Positions 24,653 through 36,265 of a DNA stretch of 64,000 nt are shown here, in pieces. Location: contig CM041541.1 in assembly GCA_023238725.1 (NCBI GenBank), positions 11,800,544 through 11,864,543 on the forward strand. The letters are read 5' to 3'. Both the position numbers and the translations under genes were made by a program. Origin of the DNA: Scortum barcoo (lineage: Eukaryota; Chordata; Actinopteri; Centrarchiformes; Terapontidae). A model generated the notes under the pieces. It was not told the DNA's origin. It searched no databases and saw only the letters and a program-made list of their open reading frames with translations. Each line of letters begins with the position of its first letter. The stretch's first letter is position 1.

Positions 24653-24739
24653 ACGCTTCCCTTCGGTGTCTGCGTGTCATCCAGCGTGACATACGAGGAG
24701 ACAAAGTGAAAGCAACAGCCTCCCAGTACCGTTCTTGTG

Positions 24740-24930
24740 CTCTGCGTTTTCACATGTGAATACCCAGCATGCATTAGGTGGCTGTGGAGTAGGTGAGCCT
24801 CGGGCTAAATTACGGCTCCACGCTCAATTGTGTAGGAGGACGGTTTTTTTACCAGGCACCCAAGGGCCCACATAACCTCAGCTGAGGCTATTAATACAGA
24901 CAGAGTCAAATCATAAACCCTGTCCTGCAG
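24740..24930. promoter_or_regulatory. Candidate conserved non-coding element
   Basis: A compact complex block holds cagcatgcattaggtggctg, ctaaattacggctccacgc, caattgtgtaggagg and ctcagctgaggctattaat. It contains E-box and homeodomain cores and no repeat, and lies just before a CA microsatellite. Confidence 0.37.
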
Positions 24931-24938
24931 GGACGCAG

Positions 24939-24939
<1 letters not shown>

Positions 24940-24971
<32 letters not shown>

Positions 24972-24972
24972 C
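24940..24972. repeat. Interrupted (AC)n microsatellite
   Basis: An AC tract of about 33 bp with one TAT interruption. Confidence 0.93.
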
Positions 24973-24979
24973 CCCCATC

Positions 24980-26440
24980 CTGGGAGTGTGTGTGTGGACA
25001 AACAGAGGATAATATCACTCTGACATCCAAAAAAAAAAAAAAATGTATACTTAAATCTGTCACACTCACATTTATTAAAGACTTATTTTATTTCCTTTTG
25101 GACACCGTATGTGCTTTTTAAATCCTCGAATTATAATTCTGTTTGATTCACCTAATATTTGTGCGATGCGATTTTATTTTAATTGTGTATTTTATGAATA
25201 TTTCCCTTCCATCAGGGAAGAACTTGACCCAAAATGACATGAAAGAGAATTTGTGATCACGTTACACATAAATTATGAATATTTATCATTAATTAGAGTA
25301 CATCATTTTTGTCATTATTATGACTGGATTTGTTGCAGTGGAGAGCTGACGAGTCCCGTCACGTTATTTTAGGACATTTCTTGGCGTCACAAAAGGTCAG
25401 ATTTAAAGAGAGTGAATGTAGGCAGGCAGGTAGTTGTGGCATTTTTTAAAACTTTTTTTAGTTTACTTTAATTTTTCATAGGAAGCCAAAGTTCAAATCA
25501 GACTAACAAGAACTTTACCAAAATAAAATTGTCTAAAATCGGCAAAATTCAGACACATTTCGGTCGATAGCAAAGAAATATTGAGGTACGACATCCTGTT
25601 TAATAGATATAATCTATACACCTGTATGCAGTCGCACCTTAAGCTTGTCTGAATGTGATGTAGATCTCATTTTTTGGGGATTAAAGTTTCATATGTTGCA
25701 CTGAAACACAAACACATGACCAGATGAACCAAAACATGTGCGCACACTCCAAACATGCAAGTAGGATCGAAATTCTTCATAAAAACGAGATGATATGTGT
25801 GCCATCTCGATCCGCACATACACACACACACACTACACAAACTAAAACCCCTCCCACCGCCCGCTCGCTCCCCAGAGCTTTAAACAGGCGAACTGAACAC
25901 ACAGACTCAGATCCAAGTAAACAGATGCTGCTACGCGCCAACACATGCAGAACTGGATATCAGTTTTTAGCATCGCGCTCGTCATATGTGCTCTTTCTGC
26001 GTCACGTGTCACACAAACACGCACCCCAATTATATTCACCATGCACACACACACTCATTCATTAGCTTACACACACACACACACAGAGGAAAATATACAT
26101 GCCTGCAGTTTATAAATGACACATTTTTGTGTGCAAACATTTCATATAGGAGGTCAAGTGGGTGGAGCCAAAGCCGAATGTGGCGGTGATGACGAGGGAG
26201 ACGATGGGCGACATTTTGAAGCTAAAATGTGCGTTTGCTAAGCCTACTGGCGAGAGGAAATTTAAATTTGGGCAAATATGAGTGAAGTCTGGTTAGGTAA
26301 AATAGTAAAATATCTACAGAGCCAAACTGACTAACTGGAGTTCTGTGTGAGACAAACGCCAAGTTCAGCTGTTTCAGCCTTGTTATTAGTATTTTTATTA
26401 TCATTAGTATAGTTAACATTAATAATAATAGTAGAGGACT
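24980..26440. other. AT-rich gene-free interval with short CA tracts
   Basis: No gene is supported. Short CA tracts occur at about 25819-25833, 26043-26054 and 26070-26084. The rest is AT-rich unique sequence. Confidence 0.45.
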
Positions 26441-26730
26441 GTGATGTTTCGAGTGTTTTCCACCAGAGGGTCTAAATTGAGCTCAGGGACATCATTTTAC
26501 CCCCCAAAAAGTCCCTGCTCAAGGGGTGGTACTTTTCAAAAGTACAGGAACTTGTAGGGCTGAACATTTCTGATTGGTTGACTATTCACAGCGTTTTATT
26601 ACAGTCGCCATTTTTAAAAGCCGGCAAAAAATATATTTACATTATTTGTTTTTGTTGGACACAAAGCAGAAGAAGGTCTACGACAGATGGAGCAACAACA
26701 ATGTCCAGGCCTCATTTACTATTTAAACAC
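26440..26730. mobile_element. Decayed non-autonomous DNA transposon-like repeat
   Basis: The order of words ctcagggacatcattttacc, aaaaagtccctgctcaaggg, gtacttttcaaaagtacagg, aacttgtagggctgaacatt, gattggttgactattcacag and attacagtcgccattttt matches a dispersed repeat type I associate with fish DNA transposons. It includes a palindromic gtacttttcaaaagtac at 26529-26545. Target-site duplications were not found and no transposase frame is present. The boundaries are approximate. Confidence 0.5.
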
Positions 26731-26874
26731 AAACGAAAGGATGAAAGGTGAACTTAACTAAAAGATGGTATGTGGGTATAATGGCAGGTGACTATAAACG
26801 TCATATTTGTTCGTTAAGTCTGCTCAGACTCGGTTTCTTTGTTTTGTTTGTCCGGCCTTATGTCACCAGCAGGC

Positions 26875-26895
26875 TTTTTTTTTTTTTTTTTTTTT
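26875..26895. repeat. Poly-T run (21)
   Basis: Twenty-one T in a row. It may be the A-tail of a retroposed sequence on the minus strand, but no body was recognised. Confidence 0.9.
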
Positions 26896-27181
26896 ATGTT
26901 GGAGGAGAGGGAGGGGCGTAAATAGAGCCACCAGAAAACACAGCCGCAAGCTAAAAGGAAAATAAGACACATTTTTGAAATTAGAGCGGTGTGTGTGTGT
27001 TGAAGCAATGCCACTAATGATACTGCTGACTCCGTCTCCCTTCCTGTCGCTTTACTCACCGTCTCTCACACACGCGTTTTACATATTTATACACACACAT
27101 GTTGGCAATCAGAACAACTAATGATAAGACTGTCGATCTCCTTCTCTCTCTCTCTCTTTCCAACTTACTTCGTGTCTGTCT

Positions 27182-27202
27182 CACACACACACACACACAC
27201 AC
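27182..27202. repeat. (CA)n microsatellite
   Basis: A CA tract of about 21 bp, preceded by a CT tract at about 27140-27158. Confidence 0.93.
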
Positions 27203-27239
27203 GCCTGCACGCCCGTGCTTGAGGCTTTTTGGCGCAGCA

Positions 27240-27480
27240 CCGTCGCTCTGCCATACTGAGGAGGCAGGTGTTAATTACCGAGTGAAGCGGGAGCTAAAAA
27301 GGTGGACGGCTCGAAAAGAAGAAGAAATTGGACACCCTTCCTACACACACACACACAGCTGCCACCTCACACACCCACAGCAGCCACAACAACACACCTT
27401 TGTTCCCCAATTAGAGGCCCTACAACTCGCAATTCCTCATTTGTCGCCGCGGTGATGGAGGCTTAATCAACGCAGCACAG
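27240..27480. promoter_or_regulatory. Candidate conserved non-coding element
   Basis: Complex parts at 27260-27330 (gtgttaattaccgagtgaag) and 27395-27480 (ttccccaattagaggccc, gcaattcctcatttgtcgcc, gaggcttaatcaacgc) flank a short CA tract. It contains homeodomain cores and CpG. The overlapping frame 27099-27455 is driven by CA and CT repeats and is not a protein. Confidence 0.35.
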
Positions 27481-28340
27481 GAGTCTCAAAGTGCAGCTGA
27501 GAAGAAACCGTCAACTCTGAAACTTAAACTGAAGCCAGGTCAGATTTAGGACATTTAAACTACTTCATTTTCCTTTTTTATTCCACTTGGGGTGCTTTAA
27601 TCCAATATGTTTCATCATTTTCTATGAAATAACTTAATAGGAAATATCATTGATTTATTATTTTACATCTATCTATGTATTTATTCACCTTACTTTATGT
27701 ATTATTATTGAGATGGCTAACTGATGGAAAAGAGGTGCATGAAAACAGGGACTTTTGGGAGGTGGTTTGAACAAAAACACATTTTATCCGTATTCAGTAT
27801 AAGTTTAATATTGTCCAATAAAAGATTCAGGAAAAAATATAATCATCTAAAGTCTGAGCTCAGCTCTTTTTTTCTGATTTAACGGTGCTGCAAACTTTTC
27901 ACAGGTCTTTAACATTATAATCTTCATGATTAGATTGTTGGGTCACTTTTTTCTGTTTCTTCTTTTACTCGCTCTTGTTATTCTTTGTTTTGCATTGTTC
28001 TCTAATGTTTAATGTCTTTTATTTTCATACTGGAGGACTGCACTAATCCATTTAGCTTTATGATTGTGTGTCTTTTACTGCGATGTTTTAATTTTGCAAA
28101 CGATTGGTTGGTTTTGCGACACGTGTGGTGAAGTTCAAATTGTTTTAATGACAAAGATCTTACAGATCTGTTTGATATGACACACGTCAACCACCGGGGG
28201 CAGCGAACGCATCTTCAGCGGCTAATCGCAAATACATCGGAGGAAGAACAATCTGTGTACAGCCGAACAAACTGAGGGGGTGTATCACGTCATATTGTTT
28301 GAATAAAGACGACTACAGTTAACAAAGTCGTCCAACAATG
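27480..28340. other. AT-rich gene-free interval
   Basis: AT-rich sequence with one weak CTCF-like patch (accaccgggggcagcg, 28190-28205). No gene is supported. Confidence 0.45.
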
Positions 28341-28369
28341 AACTTCTGATCAAATCTTCTGCATGCTTC

Positions 28370-28660
28370 ATGAATCCTGGCAGGGAATCAACCGGTAACA
28401 ATGGACACCACTATAAAGAGAGACAGTAACAGAAAAAATACACCGAATGGCCATTGTTGACAGAGTCCCTCTATAAAGAGTTTAAAAATGGGGTTTGGTA
28501 TAATGAAAGCCGCAGACAAACTCCTCCATAGGAAGGAGCCCCCGACATGTGGGTGGCCTTCCAGGAAACTCCCTTTCATCTTCTAATAAGAAACCCTGAA
28601 ATATCGCTGGTAGCCAAAGAGCTTTTTTTCAGTTTTAGAAAAGAAACTTCCTGGTCAGAC
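28370..28660. promoter_or_regulatory. Candidate element with opposed SOX-type sites
   Basis: Complex sequence holds aacaatggacacc at 28397-28409 and gccattgttgac at 28450-28461, which are SOX-type ACAATGG cores in opposite orientation about 50 bp apart. The words ctataaagaga and ctataaagag occur twice. No repeat or protein-like frame is seen. Confidence 0.37.
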
Positions 28661-28829
28661 GTGCAGCTGTTGTGCAGCGGTGGTCATCAGCGCGTTGTTG
28701 GAGAGGAAGGAGTCACAGCAGCACAGTGTCATCTACTAAAATGGAGACAGGAGGGGGGGCTGGTTCAACCGGAAATTCAATGTGGCATCACATATGGGAC
28801 ACATAAGCTCTGCTCTTTATAGTTTCTGC

Positions 28830-28849
28830 TGTGTGTGTGTGTGTGTGTG
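28830..28849. repeat. (GT)10 microsatellite
   Basis: A perfect GT tract of about 20 bp. Confidence 0.93.
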
Positions 28850-28959
28850 AATTTCAAAGTAAAGAGCCCTGGTGCATTTGAAGGTATGCAACGCAGGCGA
28901 CATGTGTAGCCGTCATAAGGTCTGTGTCTATCTGTGTTTCATTTTCTGGGGGGGGAGTG

Positions 28960-28961
<2 letters not shown>

Positions 28962-29027
<66 letters not shown>
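28962..29027. repeat. (GT)33 microsatellite
   Basis: A 66-bp perfect GT tract, the longest dinucleotide repeat in the window. The cysteine/valine- and threonine/histidine-rich frames across it are artefacts. Confidence 0.97.
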
Positions 29028-29030
<3 letters not shown>

Positions 29031-29138
29031 GGTGGGGGCGGATCTGAGGGTGCCACAGGTTTGAGGCAGATGGGCCCTGTGTCAGCCATGACAGGCAGCC
29101 AGGCTTCCTCGACTTCCTCTGCACATTTTTGGAGCCCA

Positions 29139-29160
29139 ACACACACACACACACACACAC
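29139..29160. repeat. (AC)11 microsatellite
   Basis: A 22-bp AC tract about 110 bp from the long GT tract and in complementary orientation to it. Confidence 0.95.
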
Positions 29161-29304
29161 CTCCCTCCACATCTCTCTGATCAGGTAAATCTGGGTACCC
29201 TGTGGAAAGTTCTGGGAGATGAATTGCGCCCGAGGCTGTGAGTTTTGTGACTCGGCCCCATCTGTCACAGATCTTCACCGGCCTCAGCTGCCAGGAGCGA
29301 CTGC

Positions 29305-29350
29305 ACCTCCTCCTCCTCCTCCACCACCTCCTGCTCCTCCTCCTCTTCCT
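29305..29350. repeat. (CTC)n trinucleotide repeat
   Basis: An imperfect CTC tract of about 46 bp. Confidence 0.9.
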
Positions 29351-29439
29351 CACTCAGAAAGAGAGATACAGTCAGGAGACAGAAAAGCAAAGTGGAGATG
29401 CAAGAGGGGGGGTGTTGCTTGTGCAGTAATTCATTAGGT

Positions 29440-30540
29440 AAAGATTACAGTCTGTTATTTGTCGAGCGCTGTTTACCTGCGCTGCTCTGCTGCAAGGTGT
29501 GGATCAAAAAAAAATATCAGCGAAGGAAACATGAATCAATTCACGCTGTCTAAACTGGGATTTCAGGAGCTTTTTGAGGTGAAATAATATTTTATTGTAA
29601 AAATCAACGGGCCTGGAGCGTCTCACAAAAACACCCGAATGAGAAGCAAAGAAACAAAATCAAACATTTCTACCGAGCATGATGATGATGAATCACTAAA
29701 GTATTTTGAAGGAAAAGAAAAAAAATCACAGCTGATGCTTCCTGTCTGACATTTACATTTGCTGTAATGACAATATGTACTGTAGTAACGTATGGAGATC
29801 CATTTGTGTCACATCACACTGACAGTAAATATGTGATTGTAATATGAAGCTTGTTTTCTTGACAGTGTAATTACTTAGTCACAACAACACACTGTATTTG
29901 TGATCTTAATAAAAGCATTGACAAGGTTTTAAAACCTATTTCTCATGATCCAAATGGGATTATTTTACAGATTTAAATATTGGAAAAATGAAAAGCAAGT
30001 ACAGTTTGACAGCATGATACGCCTGAACAAAATATAAAAAATTCCTCCTGGTGCAATGAGAATTTGCAAATGAAATAAATAAGAGCATTATTTTAACATA
30101 AAAAACATCGCATTTTCTTATTAAAATCTTTAACAACAGCATCAAAGTCATTTAGCATCACCTCCACATCAACAACAAAACAAAGAACGACATAAAATAC
30201 AGACTGTGCCTAACGTATGCTGACAAATGGGAAAAAAGGGGTTAATTAAAAAAATATTTAGTCATATAAGATAATCCATATTTGACATTTGTTTTGACTG
30301 GCATTATGTAGAAGTTAACAAGCTACCTCTTTTCTTAAAAATGAGTCACTGCTGGATTTATACGATAAGTGACTTTAAGACTTCCAGACTTATTTCATGT
30401 TTCATTTTGAACAGAGGTCTGGGCTCTGCTGTAAAAACATGCTCAACATGGCCCCCAAAACACCACAGATGTCATCAAAGTGACAAAAAAATGGCAAATA
30501 GACTCATAAAAGGGCAAAATTTCAACATGAGTGGCCTCTG
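29440..30540. other. AT-rich gene-free interval
   Basis: AT-rich unique sequence. No exon or repeat family could be supported. Confidence 0.5.
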
Positions 30541-30549
30541 AAAATACTA

Positions 30550-30780
30550 AACGCAGCAAAAACACGACAATAAGTGGAGATGTTGTTGCACGGCTGTATT
30601 GTAAATGTATATGTGCATCATGGCGAAGCCCTCCAGCAGCACGGCGAGGGTTAACAGCGGCCCAGAGGAAATGCCTAATTCATCCTCTTTGGTTTGGTTC
30701 CTCTCGGAGCTATTTCCTGTTGGACGAGGTCTACAAAGCGCTGCCAGATCAGCGAGCATGAATCATCTCGATATAGCCCT
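30550..30780. promoter_or_regulatory. Candidate regulatory block
   Basis: Complex CpG-bearing sequence holds gtaaatgtatatgtgcatca, gagggttaacagcggccc, atgcctaattcatcctc and gcatgaatcatctcga. No protein-like frame is seen. It abuts a fragment of a dispersed fish repeat. Confidence 0.32.
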
Positions 30781-30784
30781 CCTT

Positions 30785-30840
30785 CTTACAGTTACACTTA
30801 GCTGTTCAGCTGATGCTTTTATCCAGAAAAAGATCAAATG
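30785..30840. mobile_element. Fragment of a dispersed fish repeat
   Basis: The words cagttacacttagctgttca and gctgatgcttttatccagaa resemble the frequent fish motif in which a tttgcagatgcttttatcca-type core is followed by aaagcgactta. Only the core is recognisable, so the family and ends are undefined. Confidence 0.45.
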
Positions 30841-30939
30841 TGCATGGAAAGGAAGGGGCTGAAATTCCACAAATGTCAGGATTACGAGGAGCAAGCGGTG
30901 AGGAGGTCAAAGGTCAGAGTCCGAGAGTTTGGAAAAGAC

Positions 30940-32430
30940 ATGTAGGGAGCATGTCTGAATGTTATAGGTGGTGGAGGGTGACGGAGAAAGGGCGAATGGG
31001 GAGAAAGAAGAGCAGATAATGAGCAAGAGAAGGTTTGTATTCTGATATTATGTTCAGATTAAGGAGTGAAGTGTGCAGTTTGGGAGGGAAATAAAAGCCA
31101 AAGTTCACCAAAATGATATAAAATGATCTCAACAGGAAGAAAATTAAAGCTGCACCCAATATTTTAATTACAACAAAGACTCATGTGACTACGTGGGATG
31201 CAAAAGAGGTTTTGCAGACTCATGACGGGAATCCAAATTGTGTCTACTGGATTCAGAAACCTTATAAAATGAATAAAGCCTGCTTTAAATGAGTCAAAAT
31301 CATTATCAGAAAGGGTTAACTTTAAGCTTTTGTTTTGCATCCTTTAATAAAATCAGTCTAATAGCTAGGAAATGGTAATGATAGAAAATTTCAAAATAAA
31401 AGAGGGAAAAGGAGGAGTTGAAATGGGTGCAGGTAAAAGTGCTTGGGCCTTAAAAAGAGCTCTGTCTGCCAGTAATATCTTAATGAATTAAACTAATTTG
31501 AAGTTTTGTCAGAAAAACAAAATCTGAGGTAACAGTGCAGGTAGCAGTTCTGGACTTTGTCTTTTATTTTGGTGCTTTATTTATTCTGGTTTTGTGCGTT
31601 TAGAGCAAGCTGTCACTTCAACCACCATTCAGTGTCTTAATGTTTGCTGGATTTGTGTCGCTCTCTCTTCCAATTTTTTTTTGCTGTTGAGGAAAAACCT
31701 TGCATCTCCAAGTCAACTTTTCAGGGAAGTCAGAAAAACTGACGCTAACACGTTTTGGTTTTAAACCGTTTACTCACAGTAAACCGGTTTGGAAAGGTTT
31801 GCGTGAGCCAGACAGTTGTGGACTTTTCTCATCTCCGCATGTTGCCTTTCTACTGAAGCTACCACATTAAAATTACCAGAATTGGAGTTATGAGTTTTTC
31901 ACAGGATGGCAAAAAACAACGGTGGATCTCTCTTTTTTTTTTCCTCTCTTTTTTTTTGTTTTTTGGAAGAAAACTCAAGCAAACGTTCCTTGGAGTGGAT
32001 GGGATGAGGAGATAACGAAACAGACGGGAGGTTTTACAAGCGACCAAAATCTGCTAACAGGAGCCAAGCAAAAAGCAGAAACTACAGCAGAGGCCAGAAG
32101 AGAAGAAGAAGAAAACATGGGCCTCTTTCAAATCATAAAAGAAAAAAAAAAATCGAACAATTAAAAAAATAATTGGAGAAAGGCGGAGGAGTAAAAGGCT
32201 TTTTTTTCTTCTTCTTCTTCTTTTCTAAAAAAACAACTAATGAAGAAAGTCTGGGGTTGTTGAGGACAAATTTCAGTAAGAATAATAAAAAAAGTGCACC
32301 TTATGAAACATATGGACACTTGGCACATTTTTTGGCACCCGCTTAATAGTTCCACTCCCAAAGTCAGATTCTGTGGTTTTGAAGCGCTGCCGCTGCATAT
32401 GGAAGTGTTAAACTTTTTGTCACCTTTAAT
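30940..32430. other. Gene-free interval
   Basis: Unique, mostly AT-rich sequence with a CTT tract at about 32207-32224 and A/T runs. No gene is supported. Confidence 0.45.
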
Positions 32431-32439
32431 TGACATCAT

Positions 32440-33240
32440 ATTGCGTCGATTGAACTTTGAAAAGTCGTGGTAAACACTTTCTCCCCGTCGGTACGGATCG
32501 ACCCGGGTGGAGAAGGAGGGGGGGGGTGGTAAAAGTCTGCCTGCCTGTCGCTGCCGCGTTCTGGTTTGGGCCCCGACATATTTTATCAGAGTTTCAGCCA
32601 GGAAGGTTTTTTTTTCTTCTTCTTCTTTGTCTTGTTCTGTGTGAAGAAAGTAGCTCGCGGTAATGCAGGGAGTTTATGTGAAAGAAAGGAGAAGCTAAGT
32701 GCACTTTGCGACGCCGCGCGACATCAAAATTAGGACTGCGTGAAATGGAATAAGTTATCAAAAAATATTCGCAGAAATTAGGTAGGTTGACTCTCCCTCC
32801 TGGGCGAGAAACGGCAGATCTTTGTAAAACGGCGCGGCGCTGGGAAGCAGAAGATGTGGGATGTAAAACTCTGGTTAGCAGCAGCCGGCTCTCCCTTGGA
32901 CATTGGGTTTTTTAAAACGGGGGGGGTAGGCGGAGTGGGCGGAGTGACGAGACACATGATTGATTAATGACTTACTTTTCCACTTAAAGGCCGCAGCTAC
33001 TTTTTCTCTGCTCCAAGTCGCGTTCATTTAACTTTAATTTATGAGGGAACGCTAAGGTAAGGCTGGATCGGCGCTCATCGGCTCACTCAGGAGACAAGGT
33101 TGGTGTCAGGAGAGCCTCGGTTGTCTTGGTAGGGAAAATATAGCGTGTGTGTGTGTGTGTGTGTGTGTGGAAGCCTTCAGACTACGCGTTTGAGGCTGCG
33201 TCATAAATAATGCACTCCATCTAAAAAGGGAAGGCTCTCC
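32440..33240. other. Mixed block with possible regulatory parts
   Basis: CpG-bearing parts at 32480-32600 and 32700-32860 and a complex part at 32940-33110 have little repeat content. The word tgattgattaatgactta at 32957-32974 combines PBX- and HOX-type cores. No protein-like frame is seen. Confidence 0.3.
33144..33169. repeat. (GT)13 microsatellite
   Basis: A GT tract of about 26 bp. Confidence 0.95.
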
Positions 33241-33249
33241 AATTAATGC

Positions 33250-34040
33250 ACAGACAAATGGGAAACTGCGGGAAAAAAAAAGAAAAGACAACTTTGCAAA
33301 CAGCAAATTTCTCTTTTTTGTCCCTTCTCACCCCCCGTTGTGCAAAAATACTCTACATCACCTCAAGAAAGTCCAAGAAAGAAGCAGAAATCTGTTGGGT
33401 TTGGAGCCTTTTGGAGCACCAGTGTGCTAAATTCTGCTCTGTTATGTGTTTTAAATGCAGTTTTGTTCCTCCGCAGTCTTGTGTTGATTTTAAAGAAGTT
33501 TGGCATAATTTTCTGTTCATGCCAGACTACCTATAAAACTATTAAAAAAACAAAAACAACCAAAAAAAAAATGTTTCCTCATTTTCATCACGTTCTGCTT
33601 TTGCACATTGCCATATGTTGTTTTTCTGCAACTTTTTTATGTTTCACGATGGCGCTCTCTGCACCCTGAGTTGCTTGAAAATCTGATTTTCCAAATGTCA
33701 GAGGGACTATTTGGTTAATTAAAGGTTAAAGACATAAAAAAGCAAGTCATTTTTTGGGTTTCTACTCTCATATCCGAAAGAGGAAATGTCATCATCATGC
33801 TCTTTTTTCTTGTCTTTTTGTATAAAACCACATGTGTTGCTGTTGTACAAGGCATCTGAAATGAGATCCTGGGCATCAAGAGGACAAAAACATTTTTAAA
33901 AAAAGACGCGACCAGCCACATTTGATGCTTCAAGATGTCTGATTTGATTAATCTAATCCAGAAGCAGAGGTAGAGGACGTGAAATGTGGAGTTCACTCCC
34001 ACTAAGGCTGTTATTAGGACGGGCTCCAACAACGTGACAG
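33250..34040. other. AT-rich gene-free interval
   Basis: AT-rich sequence with A runs near 33541-33570. Nothing is supported. Confidence 0.5.
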
Positions 34041-34590
34041 TTATTTAGGTATGCATGGCTTACTTTTCCCCTTCATAAAATTCACATTCACTTATTTGCA
34101 TGTAGTACCTGAACGTATCGTGTTATTGAACTTCCTCCTCGGTGCTAAAAGCCCGCAGCTCTGCTCAGGTGTGTGTAGCCAGTTCGGCTGCAGGGAACAA
34201 AATACAAATGCATATTTTATGGAACAAAAACCTCAAAGCCAAACCCAGATATTAGTCACTTTAGTAATTAAAAATGTATATTGCTCTGTGCCGTCTCACG
34301 TTGTGCATTATTAAAGACAGAATTTTTTTTTTCCTCTTCTTCTCAAACTTACATCGGCTCAAAAGGATTTTTAATGCAAAACACTCCCTCAGAGTGGCTG
34401 TGTGCACTTCACTCGACTCCTCTGGGTGAATTAGCAGACTTGTCGCAGATGAGAAAAACACAGTCAATTTGTATTGGCAGGAGCTCCTGCGCAGGTGCCT
34501 CACACGGGGTGTAATGTAATTACAGCAGATCAGACAGTGAAACACGGAGAGTAAATGACATACCTGAGCTGGAGCATTAAAGAAAAACAG
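34040..34590. promoter_or_regulatory. Strong candidate conserved non-coding element cluster
   Basis: Two complex parts (34040-34320 and 34350-34590) flank a T run. They hold a perfect octamer ATTTGCAT at 34094-34101, gtagccagttcggctgcag, cattattaaagac, ggtgaattagcagac, a perfect 14-bp palindrome at 34477-34490, and gtaatgtaattacagcag. There is no repeat similarity, and frames on both strands are without protein character. Confidence 0.42.
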
Positions 34591-34599
34591 CATAATTAC

Positions 34600-35080
34600 G
34601 GCTTTACCGTGAAATCATGAGAGGATTACAGTCGATGAAGTGAGCAGACTCTGGGATGTATAAACAGATTCTGACAAATAAACTTAATATCTCGACAAAT
34701 ATATTAAAAACAAGCACACGAGAAGCACCATCATTTCTGTGAAAAGTACAAACCTTCTGAAGATGTGAAATGTTTTATATTAAAATGGACATCATGTTTT
34801 CATTTACATGAAAGTCAAACATCTGACCTGTAAAATCTGCAGAGAAAGAGTCTGTTAGCAAGAGTCTGTGTGATGTTGACAATCACATCCAAAATGTGAA
34901 ATGACAATTACTAAAGTTAAAACATTACTCAGTAAGAGATCCAAAGTATGTGTGAAGAATGACTTCAGGTCAAAGTGAGTCTTTGAAAAAATAGTCCAAA
35001 AATAATCATTCCTAACTTATCATCTGTTTTTATTTTTCATTTCTCCCTTCTCTTGGCTCCTTTCTTCTTCCATAAGAGAT
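34600..35080. other. AT-rich gene-free interval
   Basis: AT-rich unique sequence with no supported feature. Confidence 0.5.
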
Positions 35081-35084
35081 GACA

Positions 35085-35425
35085 AAATATGCATTTATGT
35101 AATTTAGGTATTTCCCTGAATAATTCACAGATGAAGACATTTAAGTGGAGTCTGACCAGACGTAAACCTGCCACAACTCGAGCTGACGTTTCACCCAAAC
35201 ATCCGACTGAGGAGAGCACACAGTCAGCCGAGGTTAATATATCACTACTACAATTAAACCCCTACCATATAAAATCTAATTACTTCACATGCGCGGGCCG
35301 CTTTGGCTCCTACACATCTTTACTGTGGATATTCAAATTAAAGTATAGAATTACAAGCTGCTAATTCCTTCAAAAGACGACCAATTATGAATCAAAGTGA
35401 GCAGAGCGGCGCAGATGCTGCTGGC
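35085..35425. promoter_or_regulatory. Candidate conserved non-coding element
   Basis: Complex sequence holds ttatgtaatttaggtatttc, aaaatctaattacttcacat, gcgcgggccgctttggctcc, gctgctaattccttc and ccaattatgaatcaaag. Homeodomain cores are dense. Confidence 0.36.
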
Positions 35426-35457
35426 AGTGATTCCACTCACTCAACAAAGAGGTGATA

Positions 35458-35500
35458 ACACACACACACACAATTACACACACACACGATTACACACACG
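35458..35500. repeat. Interrupted (AC)n microsatellite
   Basis: Three short AC tracts are separated by ATTACAC-type interruptions. Confidence 0.9.
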
Positions 35501-35539
35501 CTTAGGCAAAAAAACACCTACAGAAATGAATGATATACG

Positions 35540-35830
35540 TGTGCTGCGAGCGAGTGCGCATTGAAAACACACAGCAGCTCGTTTCAGACCTTTCATGGCG
35601 TCACATATTAGTCACAAGGCGTCTTCCACATAAAGTTTACACTGCCTAATCTATTACCCTCTAAATGGGATTTTAATTGAATTGGCGTCAAAACGACAAA
35701 CAATGACGCCTCTGTTGCAATTAATAAAATCACAGTGCGGAATCTATGAGGCTTGATATGAACCTCCATTCAAATCAAGTTCATTAATGTAAATGCAAGC
35801 CATTCAAAGAGGCTCCCAATTTTTCAACCG
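35540..35830. promoter_or_regulatory. Strong candidate conserved non-coding element
   Basis: Complex sequence holds tgcctaatctattaccctc, gggattttaattgaattggc, ttgcaattaataaaatcac, gaggcttgatatgaacctc and caagttcattaatgtaaatg. It is one of the clearest blocks in the left half for motif density and absence of repeats. Confidence 0.45.
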
Positions 35831-36218
35831 CACCCCCTCAACTCCCCTCCATCCCTCCTTGATAGTTTGATTTTTGAAAAGGAGGCCCGGCGACAGAGAA
35901 AGAGAGAGAAAGAAAGAGAGTAGGGGGCGAGAAAGGGAAAAGAGGGAGATCAGATGTGTTGGTTTTGTTCTGATAAAAAGATGAAAAGAGGATGATGACA
36001 CCTTTTTTTTTTCCTGCAGCGACATGGAAACAAGTTAATGCAAGATCCTTTTAGATGCATGAAGAGAAAACACAAATAAAGCAAATAAATTCATGAAAAA
36101 ATCCTCCCAAAAAAGTATTATTCTTACAAAATACTTCTACAGATTATTTATAAAAAGCAGCCATCTCTATAAAAAGTGAGAAATACGTCTCATTACTCTT
36201 TTTACAAAGCGGTTACAC

Positions 36219-36265
36219 TGGTTTTGTTTTTTTTTTAAATGGTTTTGTTTTTTTTTTTTTAAATG
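36219..36265. repeat. Two-copy T-rich tandem duplication
   Basis: The unit ggttttg followed by a T run and aaat occurs twice in tandem, with different T-run lengths. Confidence 0.85.

Noticed and set aside
28190..28205. CTCF site at accaccgggggcagcg
   Set aside because: The GGGGGCAG core fits, but the upstream half is out of register with the consensus, so only a weak resemblance remains.
28872..29353. Frames with long valine-cysteine or threonine-histidine runs
   Set aside because: They are produced by GT/CA and CTC microsatellites.
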